A stretch of DNA of 64,000 nt from Pseudoxanthomonas sp. JBR18 (GTDB lineage: Bacteria > Pseudomonadota > Gammaproteobacteria > Xanthomonadales > Xanthomonadaceae). The position numbers and the translations under genes were made by a program. A model generated the notes under the pieces. The model was given only the letters and a program-made list of their open reading frames with translations. It had not been told where the DNA came from and did no database searches. This document shows positions 24,767-35,581 of this stretch, in pieces; within the stretch, counting starts at the first letter, position 1, and the number at the start of each line of letters is the position of its first letter. The stretch covers positions 3,727,001 to 3,791,000 of the forward strand of contig NZ_CP116339.1 of the NCBI RefSeq assembly GCF_028198165.1, read 5' to 3'.

Positions 24767-25492
24767 ATGCAGCACATCCAGAAGCCTTTGGCAAAGGTCA
24801 TCCTCATCACAGGCGCTGGACGCGGCATCGGCGCTGCGCTCGCTGTCGCGGCTGCGTCCGAGGGGCACTATGTCGCTGTAAATTATCGCTCTCAGAGCGC
24901 CGAAGTCGATCAGTTGGTGTCTTGCTTGAATGACGGCATCGGTATTCGGGCGGATGTCAGCATCGCCGAGGATGCTCAGCGGCTTATTAATGAAACGCTC
25001 GCGCACTTCGGTCGCATCGACTGCGTGATCAACAACGCGGGCATCGGCGAAGTATGCCCGATCGACCGTCTCGATCTCGCGCATTTCCAGAAGACGCTTC
25101 ATGCAAACTTGACGAGCGCTTTTCTTGTCTCGCAAGCGGCATGGCCTCACATGACGCGAGACGGTGGCCGGCTTATCTTCATGTCGTCCGCCGCCGCCCG
25201 CACCGGCGGGGGACTTTCAGCCGCCTATGCCGCTTCGAAAGGCGGCGTCGAGAGCCTGATGCATGCCTATGCCACTGCACTGCGCCAGCACCGCATTACC
25301 GCCAACGCCATAGCCCCCGCGTTGATCGAAAGCAGAATGGCCAAAGCGATTGCTTCAGGTCCCACCGAAAACCTTCCACTAGGGCGTTTGGGTCGCCCTG
25401 AAGAACTCTGGCCGGCGACACGGATGATCATCGAGACCGAATATCTAACAGGCCAAACCATTCATGTCGATGCCGGCAGATTCATGACCTGA
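24767..25492 (+). CDS. Short-chain dehydrogenase/reductase (SDR) in the insert
   Basis: Classical SDR of 241 aa. The cofactor motif TGAGRGIG is at residues 15-22, NNAG near 90, the catalytic serine in MSSAAARTGG, and YAASKGG gives the YxxxK pair. The C-terminal GQTIHVDAGRFM corresponds to the usual TGQxxxVDGG end. Substrate cannot be assigned. It lies 56 bp after the lipocalin gene and is followed by the truncated flavin reductase, so a redox operon regulated by the divergent lysR was probably captured in part. The gene itself looks intact. Confidence 0.85.
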   Translation: MQHIQKPLAKVILITGAGRGIGAALAVAAASEGHYVAVNYRSQSAEVDQLVSCLNDGIGIRADVSIAEDAQRLINETLAHFGRIDCVINNAGIGEVCPIDRLDLAHFQKTLHANLTSAFLVSQAAWPHMTRDGGRLIFMSSAAARTGGGLSAAYAASKGGVESLMHAYATALRQHRITANAIAPALIESRMAKAIASGPTENLPLGRLGRPEELWPATRMIIETEYLTGQTIHVDAGRFMT

Positions 25493-25558
25493 ATGCGTGG
25501 CGAACGGGCCGCCAGCGATCCAAAAAAGATAAATCACATTGATCCAGGAAGACCGGTT

Positions 25559-25705
25559 ATGTATGCGCATCACTTCTATGAGTCAAGCAAAGGGCATGGC
25601 CTTCAACATGACCCCTTGAATTCGATCGTCGCGCCACGCCCGATTGGCTGGATCAGCACCCTAAGCGAGGACGGGAAAGCGAACCTGGCTCCATACGGCT
25701 GTTAA
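25559..25705 (+). pseudogene. Truncated flavin reductase-like gene
   Basis: The first 47 codons encode the start of a flavin reductase-like FMN-binding protein (FYESSKGHGLQHDPLN, then VAPRPIGWISTLSEDG and NLAPYG). An intact member has about 200 residues and continues NLAPYSFFN. Here the frame runs into the aat duplicate at 25701 and ends at once with a TAA created by the junction. The ATG at 25559 is preceded by AGGAAG. It is a remnant. Confidence 0.85.
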
Positions 25706-26049
25706 GCCACGCACAGTGTGGCGGCTGGCAGATGACCCACCGACGTGGTCCAGGGGCCGATCCGGCCCTCCTGCTTCACCAAGTCTGCGATCTTGCGCAG
25801 GAAGCGGTCTCGTTGCATCGGCTCGGCGCCCATGCGGGTCAGGTGATCGTTGGCGACCTGGGCGTCGATCAGCGGCCAGCCCCAGCCCCGCAGCACGTGG
25901 GACAGGCCTGCGAGGGCGGCTTTCGAGCCTCCTGAGCATGCCGAGAACATGCTCTCGCCAAAAAACATGCGGCCGATGGCGATGCCGTAGATGCCGCCGA
26001 CGAGCGTGCCGCTGTCATCCCAGACCTCCAGCGAATGCGCGTGTCCGAG
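25701..26049. repeat. Direct repeat copy 2 (aat 3' end), 349 bp
   Basis: This is the copy joined to the intact 5' half of aat. It matches 23171-23519 without gaps. The mismatches are unevenly spread: more than half lie in the last 120 bp on the 5' side of the gene. At both copies the repeat starts with GTTAAGCCAC just outside or at the stop codon. Confidence 0.93.
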
Positions 26050-26448
26050 TCGGTGCAGCTGTCCGTAGGCGTGCGCCATGTCCGCGGTGATCCATGTGCC
26101 GTCCTGGCCGGGACGCGGCGCGGTGGCGCAGGCCTGGAGCACTTGGTCGAACGCGGTATCGGCACGTAGGACCCAGGCACTGCCGCGCAGCTGGCGGCGG
26201 AATCGGGAGGACAGGAGAACGCGGCCGGTGGAAAAGACGGTGCGCGGGTCCGGGGACCACCACAACGGCGGCTGGCCGTCCGAGAACCAGGGAAAGATGC
26301 CAGCTCGATAGGCGTTGAGCAGGCGCGGTGGTGACAGGTCACCGCCCACGGCCAGCAGGCCGTCGGGTTCCGTGAGCGCCAGGGAGGGGTCGGGAAAGGG
26401 GGCGTCCTGCGCGGGGCCGAGCAGGAAGGGCAGGGATCGGGGCGCCAT
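25702..26448 (-). CDS. aat: Leucyl/phenylalanyl-tRNA--protein transferase
   Basis: Aat adds Leu or Phe to proteins with N-terminal Arg or Lys, creating N-degrons for ClpS/ClpAP, whose genes lie nearby. The 248-aa protein has the family motifs GLLAVGGDLSPPRLLNAYR, GIFPWFSDGQP, WWSPDPR, and GGIYGIAIGRMFFGESMFS. The start MAPRSLPFLLG (26448) agrees with family length; the frame runs on upstream into the acyltransferase gene. It begins 8 bp after that gene ends. Its 3' half is one of two repeats flanking the foreign insert; the insert removed its usual neighbour infA. Confidence 0.96.
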   Translation of the reverse strand: MAPRSLPFLLGPAQDAPFPDPSLALTEPDGLLAVGGDLSPPRLLNAYRAGIFPWFSDGQPPLWWSPDPRTVFSTGRVLLSSRFRRQLRGSAWVLRADTAFDQVLQACATAPRPGQDGTWITADMAHAYGQLHRLGHAHSLEVWDDSGTLVGGIYGIAIGRMFFGESMFSACSGGSKAALAGLSHVLRGWGWPLIDAQVANDHLTRMGAEPMQRDRFLRKIADLVKQEGRIGPWTTSVGHLPAATLCVA

Positions 26449-26456
26449 GGGGCCGG

Positions 26457-27584
26457 TCACGCCAGCGGCGAGCGGAACGGGGAGCGTTGTGCGAGGATCA
26501 GCGCGTGCTCGCGCACCGAGGCGTCCTCCTCGGCGCACCAGCGCGCAAGCGCCTCGCGAAAAGCCTCATCGCCGATCCAGTGGCGGCTGCGCACGAAGCT
26601 CGGCAAGAAGCCCCGCGCGATCTTGTGCACGCCCTGGGCCCCGGGTTCGAAGTGGGTCAGACCCTCGCGCAGGCAGTAGTCGATCCCCTGGTAGTAGCAG
26701 GTCTCGAAGTGCAGCCCGGCCAGGCTGGCGTCCGCGCCCCAGTAGCGGCCATAGAGGCTGTTCCCACCGCGCAGGCAGAGGGCGCCGGCAACCGGGCGCC
26801 CTTCGTACTCGGCCAGAAAGATCACCAGCGCACGCGGCATGCGCAGGGCCAGGGCCTGCAGGAATTCCAGGGTCAGCGCAGGCGAATTGCCGTACTCGTG
26901 GAAGGTCTGCAGGTAGAAGCCATACATCGCCTCCAGGTCGTCATCGCTGGCCTCGTCGCCGTGGACCACCCGGAAGCGCACGCCGGCGCGCGCCACCTTG
27001 GCCCGTTCCTGGCGGATGTTCTTGCGATGCTTGTGGTCCATTGCGGCCAGGAAGTCATCGAAGGTCCGCCAGCCGGCCGTATTGCGCCACTGGTACTGCA
27101 CGTCGGTACGCGCCAGCCACTCGGCGCCGAACGCGGCGTCCTCGGCCTCGTTATAGAAGTTCACGTGCGCCGAGGACAGTCCGTGGCGCCCGACATGCGC
27201 CTGCATGGCCAGCAGCAGCGCCTGGCGCAGCGTTGGGGTGGGTGCGAGCAGGCGCGGGCCGGTCACTGGCGAATAGGGCACCGCGCACAGCCACTTGGGG
27301 AAGTAGTCCTGGCCATAGCGCGCATAGGCATGGGCCCAGGCATGGTCGAACACGAACTCGCCATGCGAGTTGGTCTTGAGATAGCCCGGTGCGGCGGCCA
27401 CCAGCCGATCGCCTTCCCACAGGGTCAGGTGCTGCGGTGTCCATCCCCAATCAGTCCGCAGGCACCCGGTCTGTTCCAGGCCTGACAGGAAAGCGTGGTG
27501 GAGGAAGGGGTTGCTGCCGTCGTGCAGCGCATCCCACTGTGTCGCTTCAAGCCCGTCCAGCGCCCGGATCCAGCGTGCTTCCAT
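26457..27584 (-). CDS. FemAB-like N-acyltransferase (PF04339-type)
   Basis: A protein of 375 aa of the family described as peptidoglycan biosynthesis/recognition, a double GNAT-fold FemAB relative. Visible family segments are NPFLHHAFLSGLEQ near the start, ARYGQDYFPKWLCAVPYSPV, HRKNIRQERAKV, and the C-terminal YYQGIDYCLREGLTHFEPG with GVHKIARGFLP. No signal peptide or membrane helix. The exact substrate is unknown. The ATG at 27584 shares one base with the stop of the upstream DUF2254 gene; a TTG one codon earlier is also possible. The gene lies 8 bp before aat, so they are probably co-transcribed. Confidence 0.85.
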   Translation of the reverse strand: MEARWIRALDGLEATQWDALHDGSNPFLHHAFLSGLEQTGCLRTDWGWTPQHLTLWEGDRLVAAAPGYLKTNSHGEFVFDHAWAHAYARYGQDYFPKWLCAVPYSPVTGPRLLAPTPTLRQALLLAMQAHVGRHGLSSAHVNFYNEAEDAAFGAEWLARTDVQYQWRNTAGWRTFDDFLAAMDHKHRKNIRQERAKVARAGVRFRVVHGDEASDDDLEAMYGFYLQTFHEYGNSPALTLEFLQALALRMPRALVIFLAEYEGRPVAGALCLRGGNSLYGRYWGADASLAGLHFETCYYQGIDYCLREGLTHFEPGAQGVHKIARGFLPSFVRSRHWIGDEAFREALARWCAEEDASVREHALILAQRSPFRSPLA

Positions 27585-28879
27585 CAAGACCGCTCCGGCG
27601 CCGCTGCCCCATGCGCCCCCGGTTCCACGCCGTTCTCCCGTGCCGCGACCTCCTGCAGGCGCTTGCGGTCCGGGGCAAAGTCCATGTGCTGCAGCGCCCG
27701 GTCCAGGGACAGGCCGGCATGGAGATGCGCCGACCGGCGCATGGGGGCGTAACCAGAGGCCGCCAGCGCCGCATAGGCCTTCTGCAGGCGAACCTGGACT
27801 TCGAGCGAGGTGGCCGCCTCACGTGAGATCAGTGGAAACACGTCGTCGAACATGTCGGTTTCGTCCAAGGGGGCGACGTGGACGCGGGGGTACTTCACCT
27901 CCGGCATCTCGCCCTGTGCGCACTTGCCTGCCCAGCCGGACAGCAGCCGCACGCAGGTGCCGACCACGTCGATGCAGGTGCCGGGGTCGTTGATCGCCGG
28001 GGACATCGCCCGCAGCGCGATCTCGGTCAGCACCACCAGGCCGTAGCGGGGATCGTTCTCGATCGTGCGTGCGTCGGCCAGGCTGATGGCGGCACGCAGC
28101 TGCTCGGTGAGTTCCTGATCGGGCTGGCCTTGGATATGGAGCAACGGACGGTCCGGGGTGGCGAAAGTGCCGGGCTGGCAGGCCACGTGCACGGTGAGGT
28201 CGTGTTCTTCGGCCAGGGCGTGCAGTCGCGCGGTATCGATGTGCTCCACATAGCCGACCTGGCGCGCGCCGATCGGCTGGGTGTCGGCGGGAAGGGCATC
28301 GAGGCAATGCATGCCGCCCAGCAGCGGGTCCTCCGCACGCCGCTGCATCGCTGCCCGCGTGGCGCGCTCGACCAAGTCCACGGTTTCGCCCATACGCCCG
28401 AAGCGCGAGAGCTGTTCGATCGAGCGCAGCAGGGTGACGGTGATCAGCACGATCACCACGATGGTGGCGCCGAACAGCACCAGCCGCCCACTGTCGCCGT
28501 AGATGCCCGTGCTGAGCGCAATCAGGCCGACGATGGAAAACAGGAAGGCGCCGATGAAGGTGGCCAGCGCCCCTTGCGCGCGCGTGTCCTCGATCAGCAG
28601 GCGCGCGGCGCGCGGCGTGGCACTGCTGGAGGCCGAGCCGTAAGCCGAGACCATGGTGGACAGGGAGAAGGTGGTCACCGTCAGCATCGAGGCGGCCAGG
28701 ATGCCCAGGATGTTGCCGACCGAATCCGCGCCGATCTTGCCGGCCAGGCCGACGGGCAGCAGGAACTTCACGAAGGCACCGGCCAGCGCGGTCACCACGC
28801 CGAGCGCCCCGTAGAGCGTGGCGCGGAACCACATCCTGCGCGTGATCCTGGCCCAGGCCAGCTTCCACTTGGACATCAT
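27584..28879 (-). CDS. DUF2254 membrane protein
   Basis: A predicted inner-membrane protein of 431 aa. Four hydrophobic helices lie in the first 170 residues (for example VTALAGAFVKFLLPVGLAG, NILGILAASMLTVTTFSLS and GRLVLFGATIVVIVLITVTL). The family-typical segment SSSATPRAARLLIEDTRAQG is in the loop. The remaining 260 residues are cytoplasmic and contain IENDPRYGLVVLTEIALRA and SPAINDPGTCIDV, both DUF2254 hallmarks. Function unknown; it has been described as a predicted membrane protein only. It overlaps the acyltransferase gene by one base. Confidence 0.88.
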   Translation of the reverse strand: MMSKWKLAWARITRRMWFRATLYGALGVVTALAGAFVKFLLPVGLAGKIGADSVGNILGILAASMLTVTTFSLSTMVSAYGSASSSATPRAARLLIEDTRAQGALATFIGAFLFSIVGLIALSTGIYGDSGRLVLFGATIVVIVLITVTLLRSIEQLSRFGRMGETVDLVERATRAAMQRRAEDPLLGGMHCLDALPADTQPIGARQVGYVEHIDTARLHALAEEHDLTVHVACQPGTFATPDRPLLHIQGQPDQELTEQLRAAISLADARTIENDPRYGLVVLTEIALRAMSPAINDPGTCIDVVGTCVRLLSGWAGKCAQGEMPEVKYPRVHVAPLDETDMFDDVFPLISREAATSLEVQVRLQKAYAALAASGYAPMRRSAHLHAGLSLDRALQHMDFAPDRKRLQEVAARENGVEPGAHGAAAPERS

Positions 28880-28975
28880 CGGGGCAGGGTGGACCAGCAG
28901 CGGAGACAGTCCACAGTATGCCCAGCCTCATCGCGAGCGGGGTGTAGAAGGTGGTGCTGCACGGAGTGGAAACGT

Positions 28976-29875
28976 CTAGGGACGCAGTTCGAGCAGGTCG
29001 ATCACGGGAGGATCGAACAACCGCACCGGCAAGCCGCTCTCGCCCAGGCCGGAGGTCGTGTAGACGCGGATGCGTCCACGCGGGCCCGCATACCATTGCT
29101 CGCCCCGATCGAAGCCATGGCGCACCGGGAGCACCTGCCTGTACAGCCACGGGATCCGCAGTTGACCCCCGTGCGTATGTCCGGCCAGAAGCAACAGGTG
29201 TTCACGCGGCTGCAGGCGATCGGCGCTGTCCGGGCTGTGCGCAAGGACCAGCAGGGGCCGGCTGGACGGGATCCGGGCGAGAAAACCGGCATCGTCCTTG
29301 CCGGCCCAGCGATCTCCCAGTCCGGCAAGCTCGAACCCGTGCAACTGCGTCGTGCGTCCTTCGATCACCGCGACGCCCTGCGCGCGCAGGGCCGCACGCA
29401 AGGCTAAGTCGATCTCCGGACCAGGCTTTTGCTCATCGTGATTGCCCAGGACCGCGTAGGTCGGGGGCTTGAGGGCGGCCAGTGGCGCGAACAGGGTATC
29501 GAGCGACTGCCCCTGCGGTTCGTAGGTCAGATCGCCGGCGATCAACACCGCGTCGGCCTGCAGGGGATTGATCCGCGCCACGACGCGCCGCAGGAAGTCG
29601 GCGCCCTTGAACATGCCCAGGTGCGGATCGGCGATCAGCACGATGCGTGCCGCGCCGCCGGTGCCGTGCAGCACGGTGTGACGAACCACGATCAGGTTGG
29701 GCTCGGCAAACCGTGCCCACAGGAACAGCAGCGTGGCGGCGCATAGCCCTGCCAGGGCGACGCGCGTCTTGCGCTGCCTGCATCGCCACAGGCCAATGAG
29801 CAGCAGGGCGGCGGCCGGCCAGGCCAGCCAGCCGCCGTGGAGCACGGCCGCGCGCAGAACGTCGTGGGAATCCAT
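28976..29875 (-). CDS. Membrane-anchored metallophosphoesterase
   Basis: A calcineurin-type phosphoesterase of 299 aa. Two hydrophobic stretches (about 16-30 and 38-52) anchor it to the membrane. The metal-binding motifs follow in order: IADPHLGMF, AGDLTYEP, LGNHDEQKPG and LAHSPDSADRL, then GHTHGGQLRIP. Relatives (YaeI-like) cleave phosphodiesters, some acting on UDP-diacylglucosamine or lipids; the substrate here is not known. A GTG at 29890 with GGAA upstream is an alternative start. It lies 28 bp downstream of trxB. Confidence 0.87.
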   Translation of the reverse strand: MDSHDVLRAAVLHGGWLAWPAAALLLIGLWRCRQRKTRVALAGLCAATLLFLWARFAEPNLIVVRHTVLHGTGGAARIVLIADPHLGMFKGADFLRRVVARINPLQADAVLIAGDLTYEPQGQSLDTLFAPLAALKPPTYAVLGNHDEQKPGPEIDLALRAALRAQGVAVIEGRTTQLHGFELAGLGDRWAGKDDAGFLARIPSSRPLLVLAHSPDSADRLQPREHLLLLAGHTHGGQLRIPWLYRQVLPVRHGFDRGEQWYAGPRGRIRVYTTSGLGESGLPVRLFDPPVIDLLELRP

Positions 29876-29903
29876 TCCCAGCGAGATCACCGTGTGTTCC
29901 GGC

Positions 29904-31079
<1,176 letters not shown>

Positions 31080-31111
31080 CTAACGAAGTATTTCTGAGGT
31101 CGGATCCCAAG

Positions 31112-33478
31112 GTGGCAAAAGCGCTCCCGGAACGCGGCAAGTCAAAGGACGCCCCCAAGGCGCGCCGCAACACGCCGACATCGCCACCCAATCCCGGTCG
31201 CCAGCGCCTGTGGCGTGATCTGGCACTGATCGTGATTGCGCCGGTGCTGCTGTATCTGCTGGCGTGCCTGTTCACGTATTCGCCCCAGGATCCCAGCTGG
31301 TCCAAGGCCGGCAGCCTGACCACGCCGATCCACAACCTGGGCGGGCACGTGGGGGCGATGGTCGCCGACATGCTGTTGGGCTTCTGCGGCTACGTGGCGT
31401 TCGTGCTGCCGGTGATCCTGGGAGCCATCGCCTGGATCGCCCTGTTTGGCATGGACAAGGGCGAGCAGGGCGAGGCCGACCTGGGGCCGGCGCTGCGCCT
31501 GGTGGGGATGGTGGGCTTTTTGATTTCGGCGTCGGGTCTGCTGCATATGCGCGGCCTGGCGGCCAACGATTTTTCGGCGGGCGCGGGCGGCATCCTGGGC
31601 CGGTTGGTCGGTAACTCGCTGACCACGCTGTTCGGCGCGCTCGGCTCCAGCCTGTTCCTGCTGGCTCTGTTTCTGGTGTCGATCACCCTGGCGACGGGGC
31701 TGTCGTGGTTCGCGGTGATGGAGCGTATCGGGGCGGGGGTCGTGGCCCTGCCGGCGTTGTTGCGGCGGGGCAGCAAGCAGGCCGAGGACTGGCAGAAGAC
31801 CCGCGCGATCCGCGAACAGCGCGAGGAGGTCCGCAAGGCCGACACCGTGGCCCGGGCCAAGCGCGAGCCGGTCAAGATCGAGGCCCCCGTTGCCGTGGTG
31901 GTCGAGAAGAGCGAACGGGCCAAGCGCGAGACCCAGATCCCGCTGTTCCACGGCACCGGCGCCACGGCCGACGGACTGCCGCCGCTGGCCCTGCTGGACG
32001 ATCCCAAGCCGCAGGCCAAGGGCTATTCCGAGGAAACCCTGGAGACCCTGTCGCGGCAGATCGAGTTCAAGCTCAAGGATTTCCGCATCGACGTGCAGGT
32101 GGTCGGGGCCTATCCCGGCCCGGTCATCACCCGCTTCGAGCTGGAGCCGGCGCCGGGCGTGAAGGTCAGCCAGATCAGTTCGCTGGACAAGGACCTGGCG
32201 CGTGGCCTGTCGGTCAAATCCGTGCGCGTGGTGGACGTGATCCCGGGCAAGACCGTGATCGGCCTGGAAATCCCCAATACCAGCCGCGAGATGATCTATC
32301 TCTCCGAGCTGCTGCGCTCACGCGAGTACGACAAGTCCGCCAGCCACCTGACCCTGGCGCTGGGCAAGGGCATCGCCGGGCAGCCGACCGTGGCCGACCT
32401 GGCGCGCATGCCGCACCTGCTGGTAGCCGGTACGACCGGTTCGGGCAAGTCGGTGGCGGTCAACGCCATGGTGCTGAGCCTGCTGTATAAGGCCAGCCCG
32501 AAAGACCTGCGGATGCTGATGATCGACCCGAAGATGCTGGAGCTCAGCGTCTACGAGGGCATCCCGCACCTGCTGGCGCCGGTGGTCACCGACATGAAGG
32601 AGGCTGCCAACGGCCTGCGCTGGTGCGTGGCCGAGATGGAGCGTCGCTACAAGCTGATGAGCGCGGTCGGCGTGCGCAACCTGGCCGGCTTCAACAAGAA
32701 GGTCAAGGACGCTCTGGAAGCCGGGCAGCCGCTGATGGACCCGCTGTTCAAGCCCAACCCGGACCTGGACGAGATGCCACGGCAGCTGGAGCCGCTGCCC
32801 TTCATCGTGATCTTCATCGACGAATTCGCCGACATGATGATGATCGTCGGCAAGAAGGTCGAAGAACTCATCGCGCGCCTGGCGCAGAAGGCGCGCGCCG
32901 CCGGCATCCACCTGATCCTGGCCACCCAGCGCCCGTCGGTGGACGTGATCACCGGCCTGATCAAGGCCAACATCCCCACGCGCATCGCCTTCCAGGTCAG
33001 CTCCAAGATCGACTCGCGCACCATCCTCGACCAGTCCGGCGCCGAAACCCTGCTCGGCCATGGCGACATGCTGTACCTGCCCCCCGGCACGGCGATGCCG
33101 GACCGCGTGCACGGCGCCTTCGTCTCCGACGAGGAAGTGCATCGCGTGGTCGAGCACCTCAAGGCCAGCGGCCCGGTGGATTACATCGAGGGCGTGCTGG
33201 AGGAGGTCCAGACCATGGGCGACGGCGTGGTGGTCGGCGCGACCGGCCTGCCCGAGACCAGTGGCGGCGGCGGAGATGAAAGCGATCCGCTCTACGACGA
33301 GGCGGTCAAGGTGGTCACCGAAACCCGGCGTGCGTCGATCTCCGGCGTGCAGCGGCGGCTGAAGATCGGCTACAACCGCGCCGCGCGGTTGGTGGAAGCC
33401 ATGGAGGCGGCCGGGGTGGTCAGTCCGCCCGAACACAATGGTGATCGCAGCGTGCTGGCGCCGCCGCCGCCACGGTGA
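31112..33478 (+). CDS. ftsK: DNA translocase FtsK
   Basis: FtsK (788 aa) pumps DNA at the division septum and activates XerCD at dif. Four membrane helices lie in about residues 35-195, followed by a short charged linker, so it is the compact form without the very long linker of E. coli. The motor has Walker A GTTGSGKS (about 439-446), Walker [10 protein letters not shown] (about 566), and [19 protein letters not shown]. The C-terminal winged-helix gamma domain (about 725-780, [17 protein letters not shown]) reads KOPS DNA. GTG start, with TGAGGT about 11 nt upstream. An imperfect operator-like inverted repeat TTAGT-N7-ACTAA lies at 31067-31083. Confidence 0.97.
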   Translation: MAKALPERGKSKDAPKARRNTPTSPPNPGRQRLWRDLALIVIAPVLLYLLACLFTYSPQDPSWSKAGSLTTPIHNLGGHVGAMVADMLLGFCGYVAFVLPVILGAIAWIALFGMDKGEQGEADLGPALRLVGMVGFLISASGLLHMRGLAANDFSAGAGGILGRLVGNSLTTLFGALGSSLFLLALFLVSITLATGLSWFAVMERIGAGVVALPALLRRGSKQAEDWQKTRAIREQREEVRKADTVARAKREPVKIEAPVAVVVEKSERAKRETQIPLFHGTGATADGLPPLALLDDPKPQAKGYSEETLETLSRQIEFKLKDFRIDVQVVGAYPGPVITRFELEPAPGVKVSQISSLDKDLARGLSVKSVRVVDVIPGKTVIGLEIPNTSREMIYLSELLRSREYDKSASHLTLALGKGIAGQPTVADLARMPHLLVAGTTGSGKSVAVNAMVLSLLYKASPKDLRMLMIDPKMLELSVYEGIPHLLAPVVTDMKEAANGLRWCVAEMERRYKLMSAVGVRNLAGFNKKVKDALEAGQPLMDPLFKPNPDLDEMPRQLEPLPFIVIFIDEFADMMMIVGKKVEELIARLAQKARAAGIHLILATQRPSVDVITGLIKANIPTRIAFQVSSKIDSRTILDQSGAETLLGHGDMLYLPPGTAMPDRVHGAFVSDEEVHRVVEHLKASGPVDYIEGVLEEVQTMGDGVVVGATGLPETSGGGGDESDPLYDEAVKVVTETRRASISGVQRRLKIGYNRAARLVEAMEAAGVVSPPEHNGDRSVLAPPPPR

Positions 33479-33564
33479 ACCTCGCCGACTTTGCATCCGT
33501 CCGGCCGGGAACCAAACCGGGGGCGCGGACTCCAATGCCGCTCCCCCGATCCGGAATCCCGCTC

Positions 33565-35490
33565 ATGCGCCGACTGCTGATCCTGTGTTGCGTCTGGCTG
33601 TGCTGGCCAGCGCTGGCCCAGACCGGCGACGGCGAAGCGGGCAGGGCGCCCGCCGATGAAGCCAGCACCAATTTCAGCTTCGTCCGCTCCCTGGCCGACT
33701 ACGTCGTCGCGCCCGATTACACCAGTACGCAGACCGACGAATACGAGATCCTGGTGCGGACCAAGGCTGGCGTGGATGCCTGGAGCCAAGTGCGCCTGAG
33801 CTACAGCGAGAAAATGGAGCGCCTGAAGGTCCTGGCCGCCTACACGGTGACCCCGGACGGCGTACGCCATGACGTGGCACCGGACCGCATCTACACGCAG
33901 GAAAGCTATTCCAGCGCCTCGGCGGCGATGTATGCCGACCGCAAGGTCAAGGTCATCGTCTTCCCGAACCTGGCGCCGGGCACGCGGCTGGTCTATCGCT
34001 ACAGCACCCATCAGGTGCAACCGTACTTCCCGGGTTACTTCAGTCTGTGGGAGAGCTTCCCGCGGATGCAGCAGTTCGACCAGGCCAAGGTCACGCTGAC
34101 CGCGCCGGCGGACATGCCGATGTTCCTGCACGCCACCGGGATGCAGGGCGGCGCGCGGACGGTGAAGGACGGCCAGGCCCATTGGACCTGGACCTATCGC
34201 AATCCCACGCCGATGGAGCCGCAGCCGTGGAGCGTGCCGGCCTGGGAATACAGCCCGGGGATCACGGCCAGCACCTTCCAGACCTGGGGGCAGCTGGGGC
34301 GGGCCTACCAGGTGGCCGCGGGCAAGGCCGCGCAGGTCACGCCCGCCATCCAGCGCCAAGCCGATGCGATCACGGCGGGGATCGACGACCGCCAGGGCCA
34401 GGCGCGGGCCCTCTACGAATGGGTCGCCACCCATATCCGCTACGTCGCGGTGTACCTGGGCAACGGCGGGCTGGAGCCCAACCCGGCCGACGCGATCCTG
34501 GCCAACCGTTACGGCGACTGCAAGGACCACACCGTGATCCTGGAGGCGCTGCTGGCGGCCAAGGGCATCGCCAGTTCGCCGGTGCTCATCGGTGCCGGCG
34601 GCGGTCCGGTCCTGCCGCCTGGCGTGGTGCTTGGGCGCTTCAACCATGCCATCACCTGGGTGCCCGAGTTCGGCCTATACCTGGACTCGACCGATCCTTA
34701 TGCGCCTTTCGGGCAATTGCCTGCGTCCGACCTGGACGCGCCGGTGGTGCATACCGCCGATGGCCTGGTGGCGCGCACCCCGCCGAACGACCCTTCGCGC
34801 AGTGCCTACCGCGCCATCAGCACCTTCGATTACGACGACAAGGGGAATGTCAGCGGGCATACGCAGATCGATAGCGGTCCGACGGGGGAGATCGGCCTGC
34901 GTGGCACGTTCTCGCAACTGACCGTGCAGAACCGCCAGCGCATCGAAGACTCGATCATGGCCGGCTCGGGGCTGGACGGCCAGGGCCACCTGCAGTTGCG
35001 TGGCCGCGCCGACGACCTGGAGCATCCCTTTGGCTACGCGTTCGACTTCAGCGCGCGTGACGAGGTCGATTTCTCCACCGTCGGTGGCATGACCCTGCCC
35101 GACATGCCCGGTGCCGACTCCATGCGGGGCCTGTATGCCAAGGCCGTGGCCCCGACCAATCTCACGCCCTTCCAGTGCAACCAGACCCTGCGTGAGGAAA
35201 CCTACGTGCTGCGCTTCCCGGACTCGGTGCCGATCATCGCCATCCCGCGCAGCGCCCATTACGCCAACGCGGCCGGACGCTACGAGGTGACCTGGACGCG
35301 GGACGGGCAGCAGATCACCGCCACCCACCGCCTGCAGCTCAACGCGATGCGCGGGCCGGATCAGCGTTGCCAGCCGCAGGACTACGCCGCGTTCCGTGCG
35401 CTCTACCAGGACGTGCGCCGCGGCTTCCGCGGGCAGGTGCTCTATGGCGACCTGTCCACGGTGCAGACGGCCTCCGGCGCGTCGCGCTGA
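33565..35490 (+). CDS. Periplasmic DUF3857 / transglutaminase-like protein
   Basis: A protein of 641 aa with a signal peptide (MRRLLILCCVWLCWPALA, cleavage after ALA). The N-terminal DUF3857 domain follows (about 55-240), then a transglutaminase-like domain. ARALYEWVATHIRYVAVYLG leads to RYGDCKDHTVILEALLAAKG, with the catalytic cysteine near 319 and the histidine in RFNHAITWV. The C-terminal third resembles the second DUF3857-associated beta domain. The substrate is unknown; such proteins are common in Xanthomonadaceae. The frame reaches back to 33475, overlapping ftsK, but the signal peptide favours 33565. Probably co-transcribed with ftsK and lolA. Confidence 0.87.
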   Translation: MRRLLILCCVWLCWPALAQTGDGEAGRAPADEASTNFSFVRSLADYVVAPDYTSTQTDEYEILVRTKAGVDAWSQVRLSYSEKMERLKVLAAYTVTPDGVRHDVAPDRIYTQESYSSASAAMYADRKVKVIVFPNLAPGTRLVYRYSTHQVQPYFPGYFSLWESFPRMQQFDQAKVTLTAPADMPMFLHATGMQGGARTVKDGQAHWTWTYRNPTPMEPQPWSVPAWEYSPGITASTFQTWGQLGRAYQVAAGKAAQVTPAIQRQADAITAGIDDRQGQARALYEWVATHIRYVAVYLGNGGLEPNPADAILANRYGDCKDHTVILEALLAAKGIASSPVLIGAGGGPVLPPGVVLGRFNHAITWVPEFGLYLDSTDPYAPFGQLPASDLDAPVVHTADGLVARTPPNDPSRSAYRAISTFDYDDKGNVSGHTQIDSGPTGEIGLRGTFSQLTVQNRQRIEDSIMAGSGLDGQGHLQLRGRADDLEHPFGYAFDFSARDEVDFSTVGGMTLPDMPGADSMRGLYAKAVAPTNLTPFQCNQTLREETYVLRFPDSVPIIAIPRSAHYANAAGRYEVTWTRDGQQITATHRLQLNAMRGPDQRCQPQDYAAFRALYQDVRRGFRGQVLYGDLSTVQTASGASR

Positions 35491-35581
35491 ACATCCGGAC
35501 GCGTCCTGCCCGGGGATGGAATGCCGATTCAGGCACGCCGCGTCACACTTGGCACCGGAAATAACACGACAGGGGTTTCCC

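Larger units (their letters stand above)
23520..25700. mobile_element. Foreign 2181-bp insert between aat 3'-end duplicates
   Basis: The segment holds a broken lysR gene (minus), a lipocalin-like gene, an SDR gene and a truncated flavin reductase gene (plus). Its coding sequence is visibly less GC-rich and uses more A/T-ending codons than the surrounding genes. Both outer genes are cut exactly at the junctions with the aat duplicates. No integrase, transposase or terminal inverted repeat is present. I infer a decayed integration product whose recombinase was lost or supplied elsewhere. Confidence 0.75.

Noticed and set aside
23520..25700. Insertion sequence or integron as the source of the insert
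   Set aside because: No transposase, integrase, terminal inverted repeats or short target-site duplication was found; only the long aat repeats frame it.
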